A stretch of DNA of 64,000 nucleotides from Rhizobium leguminosarum (GCF_017876795.1 NZ_JAGIOR010000001.1:310001-374000), one strand, 5' to 3'; positions 45,711 to 55,811 are shown, numbered from the stretch's first letter. The notes: generated by a model not told the origin, from the letters alone. Translations and numbers: made by a program.

Positions 45711-47054
45711 ATGACGGTGATCGACGCAAACCGCATGCATGAGATAGAAACGCGCTATCCGGAATATTTCCACCGGTCTTTCCGCCAGCGGTTCGGCGGG
45801 CTGATGATCCTGATCGCGACGCTGCTCTATAGCCTCTATGCCGTCTGGTTCTTCGACCTGCCCAAGCTTTTCGCCGAAGCCCATTGGGAGCGCGTCGGCA
45901 TCTATCTCAGCCAATGGGTGAGCTATGATGTTCAGCCGGAATTCCGCATCGGGGATGACGGTTCGATCGACATCCGCTATCCACGCTTCTCGCCTCTCGG
46001 CGACAATCCGCATCCGGACTGGCTGGTCAACAATCGCGATGGCAGCATCACCGTTTCGATCAGCGGCACCAGCCGCACCGTCACCGTCTCGAAGAGCGAG
46101 ACGATCGTCACCGCGCATGGCATCAGCGTTCCCGTCGAGGTTTCGAGCGGTGCGCCGAAAGTTGTCGGGCCAGTGCCCGGCTGGATGACCGTCTATGACG
46201 ACAATGTGCTGGCCGATCTCGGCTTTGCCGGCGACGTCAGCATTTCCGTCGACCGGGTGAAGATTCGCAAGCGTTTCATCGGCTGGGCGAATTTCATCTT
46301 CGACACGCAATCGTCCTTCTTCGACAAGTCGGTCGGCGAGGTCGTCAGCCTCATCGTTTCCGGCCCGCGCATCAAGCCCGACCAGTCCAACCTGTCGCTC
46401 GCCTTCGACGACATCTGGAACAACAGCGAATGGCAGCACGGCGATGTCTGGACCAAGCTTTTCCAGACGATCGTCATGGCGTTCCTCGGAACGCTGCTCG
46501 GCTCGCTCGCCGCCTTCCCGCTCGCCTTCATGGCGGCGCGCAACATCACGCCGAACCGGCTGCTCAATCAAATCTTGAAACGCTTTTTCGATTTTCTGCG
46601 CTCGGTCGACATGCTGATCTGGGCGCTGTTCCTGACGCGCGCCTTCGGGCCCGGCCCGCTTGCCGGCAGCGGCGCGATCTTCCTCACCGAGACCGGCACG
46701 CTCGGCAAGCTCTATTCCGAAGGGCTCGAGAATATCGACAACAAGCCGCGCGAAGGCATCAAATCGACCGGCGCCCAGACCGTGCTCGTCCATCGTTACG
46801 GCATTATGCCGCAGATCGTTCCCGTCATCGTCAGCCAGACGCTCTACCAATGGGAATCGAACGTGCGCGGTGCGACCATCATCGGCGCGGTCGGCGCGGG
46901 CGGCATCGGCCTCAAATTGTGGGAGGCCATGCGCACCAACGCCAACTGGGAAAACGTCGCCTACATGGTCATCCTGATCCTGATCGTCGTCTTCATTTTC
47001 GACGCCGCCTCGAACGCGCTACGCCACCGGCTGATGGGCACGAAAACCCACTGA
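45711..47054 (+). CDS. phnE: PhnE2, phosphonate ABC permease with large periplasmic insert
   Basis: A 447-residue permease. After a first TM (about residues 28-48) there is an insert of roughly 180 residues, including repeated beta-like ITVSISGTSRTVTVS and SISVDRVKIRKRF segments. The permease core then follows (PLAFMAARNITPNRLL, SVDMLIWALFLTRAFG, REGIKSTGAQTVLVHRYG, IIGAVGAGGIGLKLW). The insert makes it far longer than usual PhnE. Confidence 0.92.
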   Translation: MTVIDANRMHEIETRYPEYFHRSFRQRFGGLMILIATLLYSLYAVWFFDLPKLFAEAHWERVGIYLSQWVSYDVQPEFRIGDDGSIDIRYPRFSPLGDNPHPDWLVNNRDGSITVSISGTSRTVTVSKSETIVTAHGISVPVEVSSGAPKVVGPVPGWMTVYDDNVLADLGFAGDVSISVDRVKIRKRFIGWANFIFDTQSSFFDKSVGEVVSLIVSGPRIKPDQSNLSLAFDDIWNNSEWQHGDVWTKLFQTIVMAFLGTLLGSLAAFPLAFMAARNITPNRLLNQILKRFFDFLRSVDMLIWALFLTRAFGPGPLAGSGAIFLTETGTLGKLYSEGLENIDNKPREGIKSTGAQTVLVHRYGIMPQIVPVIVSQTLYQWESNVRGATIIGAVGAGGIGLKLWEAMRTNANWENVAYMVILILIVVFIFDAASNALRHRLMGTKTH

Positions 47055-47072
47055 CCCATCCGCTCAAAAGGC

Positions 47073-47093
47073 GATGGCGGCGCTGCCGCCATC
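47073..47093 (+). terminator. Hairpin after phnE2
   Basis: GATGGCGGC-GCT-GCCGCCATC, a perfect 9-bp stem with a weak T-containing tail (ATCATTCTG). It may partly separate the transporter genes from the DUF1045-phnM-phnN part. Confidence 0.5.
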
Positions 47094-47197
47094 ATCATTC
47101 TGTCACGGAAATCTTTTAGCCGGGAGCCTGCTTGCGGTTCGCCGCCAAATCACTGCACATTGCGCTCCCCGTTTCGACGATCCCCAGGATAAAAGCC

Positions 47198-47893
47198 TTG
47201 CGCTACGCTCTCTATTTCTCGCCGCCGAAGGATGCCCCCTTGACCGGCGCGGCCTCGCTCTGGCTCGGCCGCGATGCGTTCACCGGCGAGACCTATTCTG
47301 CACCAGAACACGAGCGACTGGGTGCGGAAGAGCAGTTCGAGCTGACCGCGGATCCTCGCCGCTACGGTTTTCACGCGACGATCAAGGCGCCTTTTTCGCT
47401 CGCCGCCTCGGTCACCGAGAAGGATCTCATGGCCGTTGCCGAGGATTTTGCCGGGCGCACTGAAGCTTTCGAGATTCCTGAACTCGTGCTCGGACAGCTC
47501 GGCCGTTTTTTTGCCCTCGTTCCCGGTTCTGTTCATCAACCCCTTCAGGATTTCGCGGCGAAGGTGGTAAGGTCCTTCGAACCGTTCCGTGCAGCGCTTT
47601 CCGAGGCCGATATGGCGCGGCGCAACCCGGAGAAGCTCAGCGACAGCCAGCGCACCCATCTGCAGCGCTGGGGTTATCCCTATGTGATGGAGGATTTCGG
47701 CTTCCACATGACACTCACCGGCCAGGTGCCCGAGACACGCGCCGGAGTGATGAAAACCATTCTGACCGAGCGTTTTGCCGATTTCACCGGCCGGCCGCTT
47801 ACCATTTCCGGCCTTGCCGTCTTCACCGAAGAAACGCGCGGCGCGCCGTTCAAAGTTCATTCCTGGCTGCCGCTTGCCGGCGCCAAAAGCTGA
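47198..47893 (+). CDS. DUF1045 phosphonate-operon protein (2H phosphoesterase-like)
   Basis: A 231-residue protein starting MRYALYFSPPKDAPL from TTG at 47198 (AGGA 9 nt upstream), which gives the usual family length; a TTG at 47132 would add 22 residues unlike the family. It contains two H-x-T/S-like motifs of the 2H fold, GFHATIKAPFSL and GFHMTLTGQVPE, the pattern of cyclic phosphodiesterases and RNA ligase-like enzymes. It may act on a cyclic ribose phosphate made by the C-P lyase pathway. Confidence 0.85.
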   Translation: MRYALYFSPPKDAPLTGAASLWLGRDAFTGETYSAPEHERLGAEEQFELTADPRRYGFHATIKAPFSLAASVTEKDLMAVAEDFAGRTEAFEIPELVLGQLGRFFALVPGSVHQPLQDFAAKVVRSFEPFRAALSEADMARRNPEKLSDSQRTHLQRWGYPYVMEDFGFHMTLTGQVPETRAGVMKTILTERFADFTGRPLTISGLAVFTEETRGAPFKVHSWLPLAGAKS

Positions 47894-47906
47894 AAGACCC
47901 GACGAG

Positions 47907-49046
47907 ATGAGCAAAGAGACCGTGTTTTCCAACGCCCGCATCGTTCTTGAGGATGGCATCCTCTCCGGATCGATTCTCATTCGCGACGGCAAGATCGCCG
48001 ACATTTCCGAAGGTAACTCGGTAGCCGGCGAAGATTTCGAGGGCGACTACGTCATTCCCGGCCTCGTCGAGCTGCATACCGATCATCTTGAAGGCCATTA
48101 TCAGCCGCGTCCCGGCATTCGCTGGAACAAGACCGCTGCAGTCCAGGCGCATGACGCCCAGATCGTCACTTCAGGCATCACGACGGTGTTCGACTGCCTG
48201 CGCATGGGCGCGGACGAGGACGGCGGCTTCGAACATGGCGAGATGCGCGAGATGGCCGATGCCATCCAGTCGGCGGAGAAGGAAGGCCGGCTGCGCGCCG
48301 AGCACCTGATCCACCTGCGCTGCGAGGTCTCGGCCGACAATGTGCTCGAACATTTCGCCGATTTCGAAAACGACCGGCATGTGCGGCTCGTCTCGCTGAT
48401 GGATCATGCGCCCGGCCAGCGTCAATTCCAGACCATGGATCAATATATCTTCTACTACCAGAAGAAGCGGGGGCTGAGCGACGAGGTCTTCGCGCGTTTC
48501 GTCGCCAAGCGCCAGGCGGAATCGGCGCGCAACTCGACGCCGCATCGCAACGCCATCGCCAAGGTCTGCGCCGAGCGCGGCATCACCGTGGCAAGCCATG
48601 ACGACGCGACGCTCTCCCATGTCGGCGAGGCGATCGACAACGGCGTGCGGCTTGCCGAATTCCCGACCAGCTTCGACGCCGCCCGCGCCTCGCACGAACA
48701 TGGGATGAGCGTGTTGATGGGCGCGCCGAACATCGTGCGCGGAAAGTCCCATTCCGGCAACATCGCTGCCCGCGACCTTGCCGAGATGGGCGTGCTCGAC
48801 GTGCTTTCCTCCGATTACGTGCCGCTCAGCCTGCTGCATGCACCCTTCATCCTCGCCGATGAAGTCGAGAGCATTACCCTGCCGAAGGCGATCGCCATGG
48901 TGACGTCGACGCCCGCCCGCACCGTCAGCCTCGATGATCGCGGCCGGATCGCCACCGGACTGCGCGCCGATCTCGTCCGCGTCCACCGTTCGCATGGCGT
49001 GCCGGTGACACGCTCCGTCTGGCGCCAGGGACGCCGTGTCGCATGA
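47907..49046 (+). CDS. phnM: PhnM, ribose 1-(alkylphosphonate) 5-triphosphate diphosphatase
   Basis: A 379-residue amidohydrolase-fold enzyme releasing pyrophosphate from the phosphonate-ribose triphosphate before C-P cleavage. Metal-binding segments are visible: LVELHTDHLEGHYQPRPG, ASHDDATLSHV and LSSDYVPLSLLHAPF. The ATG at 47907 matches the family start; the longer open frame overlaps the DUF1045 gene. Its stop overlaps phnN by 4 nt. Confidence 0.95.
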   Translation: MSKETVFSNARIVLEDGILSGSILIRDGKIADISEGNSVAGEDFEGDYVIPGLVELHTDHLEGHYQPRPGIRWNKTAAVQAHDAQIVTSGITTVFDCLRMGADEDGGFEHGEMREMADAIQSAEKEGRLRAEHLIHLRCEVSADNVLEHFADFENDRHVRLVSLMDHAPGQRQFQTMDQYIFYYQKKRGLSDEVFARFVAKRQAESARNSTPHRNAIAKVCAERGITVASHDDATLSHVGEAIDNGVRLAEFPTSFDAARASHEHGMSVLMGAPNIVRGKSHSGNIAARDLAEMGVLDVLSSDYVPLSLLHAPFILADEVESITLPKAIAMVTSTPARTVSLDDRGRIATGLRADLVRVHRSHGVPVTRSVWRQGRRVA

Positions 49047-49639
49047 GCCCGTACGAACCCCATCCAGGAGCCGGAGCCGAGCGTGGCATCATGGTCGTCG
49101 TCGTCGGGCCGAGCGGCGCCGGCAAGGACACGCTGATGAACCTTGCCGCGCGGCATTTCGCCGGCCGCGCCGACGTACATTTCACCCGCCGCGTCATCAC
49201 CCGCCACCGCGACGCCGGCGGCGAGGACCATCTTTCCGTTTCCCTCGAAGGGTTTGCCGCGATGGAGCAGTCGGGCTCCTTCGCCGTCTGGTGGGAGGCC
49301 CACGGCCTGAAATACGGCATTCCGGCCGAGGTCTCGGTGGCATTGTCGCGCGGCCATGTCGTCGTCGCCAATGGTTCACGCTCGGCGCTGCACCGTTTCC
49401 AGGCGGCCTTCCCGCGGCTCAAGGTGATCAACGTCACCGCCCGCCCCGAAGTGCTCGCCGGCCGGCTGGAGGCGCGCGGACGCGAGACGCATGAAGATAT
49501 CATGGCGCGACTTGCCCGCGGGCCGCTGACGGTGCGCGGCGACTACGACGTGGCGGAGCTCGACAATAGCGGCTCGCTCGAAGAGGCCAAGCAGAAGATG
49601 GTCACGATCCTCGACGGACTGCTCGCCGAGGTGCATTGA
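49043..49639 (+). CDS. phnN: PhnN, ribose 1,5-bisphosphate phosphokinase
   Basis: A 198-residue guanylate-kinase-like enzyme making PRPP from ribose 1,5-bisphosphate and ATP. The P-loop is VVGPSGAGKDTLMN near residue 25; HFTRRVITRHRDAGGEDH and the lid LEARGRETHEDIMARL follow. It returns the ribose moiety to central metabolism and links the cluster to PRPP users such as upp and pncB. Confidence 0.94.
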   Translation: MSPYEPHPGAGAERGIMVVVVGPSGAGKDTLMNLAARHFAGRADVHFTRRVITRHRDAGGEDHLSVSLEGFAAMEQSGSFAVWWEAHGLKYGIPAEVSVALSRGHVVVANGSRSALHRFQAAFPRLKVINVTARPEVLAGRLEARGRETHEDIMARLARGPLTVRGDYDVAELDNSGSLEEAKQKMVTILDGLLAEVH

Positions 49640-49659
49640 CCGCAATTGAGAGGAAGGGC

Positions 49660-50163
49660 ATGCGCGCAATCAAAGTGGTCGACTACGATCCTTCCTGGCC
49701 GCGGCTCTTTGCTGAAATCAGCGCCGAAATCTCCATCCTGCTCGGCAATCTCGTGCTGTCCATCGACCATATCGGCAGTACGTCGGTGCCTGGCCTGGCG
49801 GCCAAGCCGAAGATCGACCTCGATGTGGTGATGATCTCTGATGAAATTCTGCCGATGGCGATCGAAATGGTGCGCGCTGCCGATTTCGTCTTCCACGGCG
49901 ATGCTGGAGAGAAACGATGGGCCTTCACCCGGGATCATGACGGTTACGGGTTCAAGCTCTATCTCTGCGGCCCCGATAACCGCGCCCATCAAGAGCGCAT
50001 CCTGTTTCGCGATTATCTCGTGGATCACCCTGAGAGAGCCGCAGCCTATGCCGACCTGAAACGCCGGCTGGCTGCGGAGGCAGACAGCAATTGGGACTTT
50101 TACACCGGCGGAAAGACCGAGTTCGTCAGCGAGACGGTGCGGTTGGCAATCTCAAGGATATGA
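49660..50163 (+). CDS. GrpB/UPF0157-family nucleotidyltransferase-like protein
   Basis: A 167-residue protein of the GrpB family, which has a nucleotidyltransferase fold. IDHIGSTSVPGLAAKPKIDLDVVM is the family hallmark (Gly-Ser and paired Asp). AGGAAGGGC precedes the ATG at 49660. It follows phnN by 20 bp and may be read through from the phn operon, but no link to phosphonates is known. Confidence 0.88.
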   Translation: MRAIKVVDYDPSWPRLFAEISAEISILLGNLVLSIDHIGSTSVPGLAAKPKIDLDVVMISDEILPMAIEMVRAADFVFHGDAGEKRWAFTRDHDGYGFKLYLCGPDNRAHQERILFRDYLVDHPERAAAYADLKRRLAAEADSNWDFYTGGKTEFVSETVRLAISRI

Positions 50164-50165
50164 AC

Positions 50166-50184
50166 GGAGTGCCTGGCGCACTCC
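50166..50184. terminator. Hairpin between convergent GrpB-like and ftsK genes
   Basis: GGAGTGC / GCACTCC stem with a 5-nt loop, only 2 nt after one stop and 8 nt from the other. It has no T-run and may help both ways. Confidence 0.45.
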
Positions 50185-50192
50185 GCGCCTGA

Positions 50193-52538
50193 TTAATCGC
50201 CGTCACCCCGCCCGGAAACGATCTCGCGCTTGCCGACGTGATTGGCCGGGCCGACCAGACCTTCCTTTTCCATGCGTTCCACCAATGAGGCGGCCCGGTT
50301 GTAGCCGATGCCGAGGCGGCGCTGGATGTAGGAGGTGGAGCACTTCTTGTCGCGCATGACGACCTTGACCGCCTGTTCGTAGAGCTCGTTGCCATCCTCG
50401 GAGGCCATGGCGCTCTTGTCGAAGACGGCGCCGGCTTCTTCCTCCTCGGTCTCTTCCTCCGCATCGGCGGTGACCGTGTCGAGATATTCCGGGCGGCCCT
50501 GGGTTTTCAGATGGGCAACGACCTTTTCAACCTCGACATCCGAGACGAAGGGACCGTGGACGCGGGAAATCCGCCCGCCGCCCTGCATATGCAGCATGTC
50601 GCCCTGGCCGAGCAGCTGCTCGGCGCCCTGTTCACCGAGGATGGTGCGGCTGTCGATCTTCGAGGTCACCTGGAAGGAGATGCGGGTCGGGAAGTTCGCC
50701 TTGATCGTGCCGGTGATGACGTCGACCGATGGGCGCTGCGTCGCCATGATCAGATGGATACCGGCAGCGCGGGCCATCTGAGCAAGGCGCTGGATCGCGC
50801 CCTCGATCTCCTTGCCGGCGACCATCATCAGGTCGGCCATCTCATCGACGATGACGACGATATAGGGCATCGGCGTCAAATCGAGCGCCTGGCTTTCCTC
50901 GATCGGGGCGCCGGTTCCCTTGTCGAAGCCGACCTGGACCATGACTTGGATGGTCTCATCCTTGTCACGGGCTTGCGCCACGCGGTCGTTGTAACCGTCG
51001 ATATTGCGCACGCCGAGGCGCGACATCTTGCGATAACGCTCCTCCATTTCGCGCACGGCCCATTTCAGCGCCATCACCGCCTTCTTCGGATCGGTAACGA
51101 CGGGCGTCAACAGATGCGGGATGCCGTCATAGACGGAGAGCTCGAGCATCTTCGGGTCGACCATGATCAGCCGGCACTGTTCCGGCGTCATGCGGTAGAG
51201 CAGCGACAGGATCATCGTGTTGATGGCGACCGACTTGCCGGAACCGGTGGTGCCGGCGACGAGCAAATGCGGCATCTTGGCAAGCTCGGCAATAACCGGC
51301 TCGCCGCCGATGGTCTTGCCGAGACCGAGCGCCAGCTTGTAGCCGCTCTTTTCGAAATCCTGGCTCTCGATCATCTCGCGGAAATAGACGGTTTCACGGG
51401 TGACGTTCGGCAATTCGATGCCGATGACGTTGCGGCCGGGCACGACGGCGACACGCGCCGAGAGCGCCGACATCGAGCGGGCGATATCGTCGGCAAGGCC
51501 GATGACGCGCGACGATTTCACGCCCGGCGCCGGCTCGAATTCATAAAGCGTGACGACCGGGCCGGGACGAACATGGATGATCTCGCCCTTGATGCCGAAA
51601 TCTTCAAGCACACTTTCCAGAAGCCCGGCATTCTGCTCCAGCGTCTCCTGCGACATGATCTCGCCGAGCCGTTCCGGCGGCTCCTGCAGGAGCGCACGCG
51701 GCGGGAACTCATAGCCTGATGCGTCGATCCTTTCGGGTCTTGCCACACGACGCGGCGAGGGCAGGACCGCGGCGACAGGCGGCGTGCGCTGGGGTGCCGG
51801 GGCGGGCTGAGGGGCTGACGCGACTTGAGGAGCCGGCGCTATCTGAGATGCCAGCGCAATCTGAGGGGCTGGTCCAACCGGTCCCTCGACGGGAATGCGC
51901 CGGGGCCGTTCCAGGGATATCGCGGCCGGAGGGCGGACGGCGAGCTTTGCGGAGACGGCGGCGGGCGGCGAGACCGGGCGGGCGGCGACGGGAGTGGGGG
52001 CCGGCCGGCCGGGGCGCCATTCCATGATACGGAACAGCGACGTGATCGATTCGGGCGCAGTCTCGACCTTTGGGAACGAGATCAAAGCAGGCGCGCGAAC
52101 CGGCTCACCTTCTTCGAAGGCCATGACTTCCCAGAAGGCGAAATCCGAAATGGAAGAAAGCTCGGCGCTGGCGCGGAAGGCAGGCGCGGCGGGCACTTCA
52201 GGCAATGGTGAAGCTTGCAGTTCGATCATATTCGGAGCTGCGGAAAGCTCGTAGGGCTCCGGCAGATAGACATCGAACGGCACATCGACGGCGACCGGCT
52301 CGATGCGTATCGCCTGCTGTCCAATCTGCGAATCATCGCGAACAAGCTCATTCGGCGCCCGCCGCTTGCTGATCAGCGTTTCCGGCGTGCGGGTGAAACG
52401 GACATTCGGCGCGAGAGAAAAATTGCTCTGCCAGATCGGTGCCGCCGGCTTTTCTCCGGGATTTACCTCCGGAAGCTCCGTTTCAATCTCGCTGGAAAAG
52501 TCCCCGGCGTCCGTCAAATTGGTTCTGGGAAAACGCAT
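50193..52538 (-). CDS. ftsK: FtsK/SpoIIIE-type DNA translocase without membrane domain
   Basis: About 781 residues. The first 280 are hydrophilic and rich in Pro/Ala with no membrane helix. Then the FtsK alpha/beta motor follows ([18 protein letters not shown]alker A near residue 430, [18 protein letters not shown]alker B) and the C-terminal gamma winged helix ([25 protein letters not shown]) that reads KOPS. The absence of the four N-terminal TMs suggests a cytosolic second FtsK paralogue. Start uncertain: ATG 52538 or GTG 52553. Confidence 0.88.
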   Translation of the reverse strand: MRFPRTNLTDAGDFSSEIETELPEVNPGEKPAAPIWQSNFSLAPNVRFTRTPETLISKRRAPNELVRDDSQIGQQAIRIEPVAVDVPFDVYLPEPYELSAAPNMIELQASPLPEVPAAPAFRASAELSSISDFAFWEVMAFEEGEPVRAPALISFPKVETAPESITSLFRIMEWRPGRPAPTPVAARPVSPPAAVSAKLAVRPPAAISLERPRRIPVEGPVGPAPQIALASQIAPAPQVASAPQPAPAPQRTPPVAAVLPSPRRVARPERIDASGYEFPPRALLQEPPERLGEIMSQETLEQNAGLLESVLEDFGIKGEIIHVRPGPVVTLYEFEPAPGVKSSRVIGLADDIARSMSALSARVAVVPGRNVIGIELPNVTRETVYFREMIESQDFEKSGYKLALGLGKTIGGEPVIAELAKMPHLLVAGTTGSGKSVAINTMILSLLYRMTPEQCRLIMVDPKMLELSVYDGIPHLLTPVVTDPKKAVMALKWAVREMEERYRKMSRLGVRNIDGYNDRVAQARDKDETIQVMVQVGFDKGTGAPIEESQALDLTPMPYIVVIVDEMADLMMVAGKEIEGAIQRLAQMARAAGIHLIMATQRPSVDVITGTIKANFPTRISFQVTSKIDSRTILGEQGAEQLLGQGDMLHMQGGGRISRVHGPFVSDVEVEKVVAHLKTQGRPEYLDTVTADAEEETEEEEAGAVFDKSAMASEDGNELYEQAVKVVMRDKKCSTSYIQRRLGIGYNRAASLVERMEKEGLVGPANHVGKREIVSGRGDGD

Positions 52539-52585
52539 GCGTCCGCTACTCACTCATGCCTAACAAATTACGACCCTACCGAGAT

Positions 52586-52634
52586 AGAAAAGGAAGGTTA
52601 ATAAGTTCCTTCCTGCCGTATCGTTCCGATACGG
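52586..52634 (-). terminator. Two adjacent hairpins between polA and ftsK
   Basis: On the minus strand a CCGTATCG / CGATACGG stem (52616-52634) is followed by AGGAAGG / CCTTCCT (52591-52614) and then TTTCT. This could end the polA transcript just before ftsK. Confidence 0.5.
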
Positions 52635-52716
52635 TTCCCGTGGTTAAATCGCTGCGATGTCAGTGAGTTGAGTTAAGCGGAAAAATCTTTGCCAATTTTG
52701 TGAGAGGACCTGAAGT

Positions 52717-52745
52717 GCTGCGCATCGACTCTGATGATGCGCAGC
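52717..52745. repeat. Perfect 10-bp inverted repeat downstream of polA
   Basis: GCTGCGCATC-GACTCTGAT-GATGCGCAGC. No T-run follows. Probably another short rhizobial palindromic element or a transcript-stabilising hairpin for polA. Confidence 0.5.
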
Positions 52746-52811
52746 GTCTCAGGCCTTTGTTTTATGCACGTCGTTTACCCAAAACCGCCGCACAGTTTTG
52801 GGCGACATGCA

Positions 52812-55811
52812 TCAATGCGCCTCGTCCCAATTGCTGGCAGCGCGCGCATCGACCCTCAGCGGCACGCGCATTTCGAGCGCCGGCATGGTGGCATTTTCCA
52901 TGACCGAGACGATGACCGGCATTGCCTTTTCGACATCCTCGTTCTCGACTTCGAAGATGAGTTCGTCATGCACCTGCAGCAGCATGCGGACGCGATCGCC
53001 AAGGCCGACTTCAACAAGCGCCGGCTCCATCTTTATCATCGCCCGGCGGATGACGTCGGCGGCCGAACCCTGGATCGGCGCGTTGATTGCCGCACGCTCG
53101 TTGAAGGCGCGCACCGACGGATTGGAAGAGCGGATTTCGGGGTAGTTGATTCGCCGCCCGAAGATCGTTTCGACATAACCCTTGTCGCGCGCCATGGCCT
53201 TTCGGCTTTCCATATAGTCGCGGATGCCGGGGAAACGCTCGAAATACTTCTTGATATAGTCGCCGGCTTCCGAGCGCTCGATCGACAGCTGGTTGGCAAG
53301 GCCGAAGGCCGAGATGCCGTAGATGATGCCGAAATTGATCGCCTTGGCGCGGCGACGCACCTCGCCCGGCATGCCCTCGACCGGCACGCCGAACATTTCC
53401 GACGCGGTCATGGCGTGGATGTCGACGCCATCCTCGAAGGCCTTGGTCAGCTGCGGGATCTCGGCCACATGGGCAAGCACGCGCAATTCGATCTGGCTGT
53501 AGTCGGCGGAAATCAGCTTGTGGCCGGGCGTCGAGATGAAGGCAGTGCGGATCTTGCGGCCTTCGGCGGTGCGCACGGGAATGTTCTGCAGGTTCGGCTC
53601 GGAGGAGGACAGGCGCCCCGTCGTCGTCGATGCCAGCGAATAGGAGGTGTGGACCCGCTTGGTCTCCGCGTGGACATAGCCGGGGAGCGCGTCGGTATAG
53701 GTGGATTTCAGCTTGGTGACCTGGCGCCAGTCGACGATCTTGCGCGGCAGCTCGAAACCGGCGGCGGCCAGATCCTCGAGCACAGATGCGGAGGTCGACC
53801 ATTGCCCGGTTTTCGTCTTGCTGCCGCCGGCAAGGCCCATCTTGCCGAACAGAATATCGCCCAGCTGCTTCGGCGAGCCGATATTGAACCGCTCGCCGGC
53901 CAGCACATAGATCTCGTCTTCCAGCCGCGCGGCGCCCTGGGCCAACTCGCCGGACAGGCGCGACAGGATCTGCCGGTCGACGGTGATGCCGCGCGCTTCC
54001 ATGCGCGCCAGCACCGGCAGCAGCGGCCGCTCCAGCCGTTCATAGACGCTGGTCAGTCCTGCCGCCGCCAGCCGCGGCTTCAGCACCAGCCAGAGCCGCA
54101 GCGTCACCTCGGCATCTTCGGCCGCATAATAGGTGGCGCGGTCGATATCGACGAGATCGAAGGTGACGTTCGCTTTGCCGCTGCCGGCCACGTCCTTGTA
54201 GGGGATGGGCGTATGGCCGAGGAATTTTTCCGAGAGCGGGTCCATGCCATGTGCGCCGGTGCCGGCGTCGAGCACGTAGGAGATCAGCATCGTGTCGTCG
54301 AAACTCCTGGTCTCGATGCCGTAACGCTTCAACAGCAGATAGTCGTATTTCAGGTTTTGCGCGACCTTGAGGACCGCCCCGTCCTCCAGCAAGGCCTTCA
54401 GCCGAGGCAAGGCATCACGCATGGCGACCTGGTTTTCGACAAGGCCACCGCCGAGCAGATCGCCGACGCCGTTCTTGTGGGTGAGCGGCACATAGGCGGC
54501 GCGGATCTTCGTGCCGGTGGGATCGGCCACATTGTCGGCGATCGCCAGCGAAAAGCCGACAAGCTCGGCCTGCATCGCATCGAGCGAAGTGGTCTCGGTA
54601 TCGAAAGCGACGAGGCCGGTATCGCGCGCATCGGCGATCCACCGGTCGAGCGTCGCCAGATCGCGGATCGTGACATAGGCCGAATGATCGAAGGGCAGCG
54701 TCGCAAAGGCGTCGGCGCGCGCCTTGGCAAGATCGGCGGGTGAGAAGGCGCCTTCGACGGCGGTCTTTGCCTTCGCACGGGCCGGCACCGGCACCGATTC
54801 GCCGGAAACCTCGGGGATGCCGCCGGCAACGGGGGCCGGCTCGGCCGCATCGAGATCGGGGCCGTGGGCAGATTTACCCCATTCGACGCGGACGATCGCC
54901 GGCTCGATGGCGTTCGCATCGCAATCGCAGACTTCGGCGACGCGACGTGTCAGGGTCGTGAATTCCATCGTCTTAAGGAAGCCGATCAGCTTCGGGCCGT
55001 TCTGCGGCTCCAGCACCAGCGCGTCGAGATCGAGGTCGAGCGGCACATCGGTGCGCAGCCGCACGAGATCGCGTGAGAGCCTGGCCATATCGATATTGGC
55101 GAGGATCGTCTCGCGGCGCTTGACCTGCTTGATCTCGGTGGCGCGTTCGAGCAGCGCGTCGAGGTCACCATATTCTTCGAGGAGCTGGGCGGCGGTTTTC
55201 GGGCCGATGCCGGGAATGCCGGGCACATTGTCGACGGAATCGCCGGTCATCGCCTGCAGGTCGATCATCTTTTCCGGCGGCACGCCCCATTTCTCGATGA
55301 CGTCGGGAATGCTGATCTGCTTGTCCTTCATGCTGTCATACATATGGACATTCGGGCTGACGAGCTGCATCAGATCCTTGTCGGAGGAGACGATGGTGAC
55401 ATCGGCGCCTGATGCCTCTGCCTGGCGGGCATAGGTGGCGATGATGTCGTCGGCCTCGAAGCCTTCGGTCTCGATGCAGGGCAGATTGAAGGCGCGGGTC
55501 GCCTCTCTTATAAGGCCGAATTGCGGGATGAGCTCTTCCGGCGGGGCGGAACGGTTCGCCTTATAGGCGTCGTAGAGGTCCTTGCGAAACGTCTTGGCGG
55601 AATAATCGAAGATGACGGCAAGGTGCGTCGGCGTCACGCCGACATCGGTGTTGCGCGCATCCCTCAACAACTTCCACAGCATGTTGCAGAAACCGGAAAC
55701 GGCGCCGATCGGCAGGCCATCGGTCTTGCGGGTCAGCGGTGGCAGTGCATGAAACGCCCGGAAGATGAATCCGGAACCATCGATTAGGAAGAGGTGATCG
55801 CCTTTTTTCAT
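52812..55811 (-). CDS. polA: DNA polymerase I
   Basis: A 999-residue three-domain polymerase. The 5'-3' exonuclease is at about 1-290 (TEGFEADDIIAT, SSDKDLMQLV). The 3'-5' exonuclease follows at about 375-570 and retains the catalytic Asp and Glu (LVAFDTETTSLD), so proofreading should work. The polymerase domain is at about 600-999 (SADYSQIELRVLAH, RRAKAINFGIIYG, QVHDELIFEVE). It replaces RNA primers and fills repair gaps. Confidence 0.97.
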   Translation of the reverse strand: MKKGDHLFLIDGSGFIFRAFHALPPLTRKTDGLPIGAVSGFCNMLWKLLRDARNTDVGVTPTHLAVIFDYSAKTFRKDLYDAYKANRSAPPEELIPQFGLIREATRAFNLPCIETEGFEADDIIATYARQAEASGADVTIVSSDKDLMQLVSPNVHMYDSMKDKQISIPDVIEKWGVPPEKMIDLQAMTGDSVDNVPGIPGIGPKTAAQLLEEYGDLDALLERATEIKQVKRRETILANIDMARLSRDLVRLRTDVPLDLDLDALVLEPQNGPKLIGFLKTMEFTTLTRRVAEVCDCDANAIEPAIVRVEWGKSAHGPDLDAAEPAPVAGGIPEVSGESVPVPARAKAKTAVEGAFSPADLAKARADAFATLPFDHSAYVTIRDLATLDRWIADARDTGLVAFDTETTSLDAMQAELVGFSLAIADNVADPTGTKIRAAYVPLTHKNGVGDLLGGGLVENQVAMRDALPRLKALLEDGAVLKVAQNLKYDYLLLKRYGIETRSFDDTMLISYVLDAGTGAHGMDPLSEKFLGHTPIPYKDVAGSGKANVTFDLVDIDRATYYAAEDAEVTLRLWLVLKPRLAAAGLTSVYERLERPLLPVLARMEARGITVDRQILSRLSGELAQGAARLEDEIYVLAGERFNIGSPKQLGDILFGKMGLAGGSKTKTGQWSTSASVLEDLAAAGFELPRKIVDWRQVTKLKSTYTDALPGYVHAETKRVHTSYSLASTTTGRLSSSEPNLQNIPVRTAEGRKIRTAFISTPGHKLISADYSQIELRVLAHVAEIPQLTKAFEDGVDIHAMTASEMFGVPVEGMPGEVRRRAKAINFGIIYGISAFGLANQLSIERSEAGDYIKKYFERFPGIRDYMESRKAMARDKGYVETIFGRRINYPEIRSSNPSVRAFNERAAINAPIQGSAADVIRRAMIKMEPALVEVGLGDRVRMLLQVHDELIFEVENEDVEKAMPVIVSVMENATMPALEMRVPLRVDARAASNWDEAH

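Noticed and set aside
45519..46850. 443-residue minus-strand frame opposite phnE1/phnE2
   Set aside because: Spans two permease genes; shadow.
52734..54743. 669-residue open frame on the plus strand opposite polA
   Set aside because: Arg/His/Gly-rich composition and exact overlap with polA show it is an antisense shadow caused by high GC codon use.
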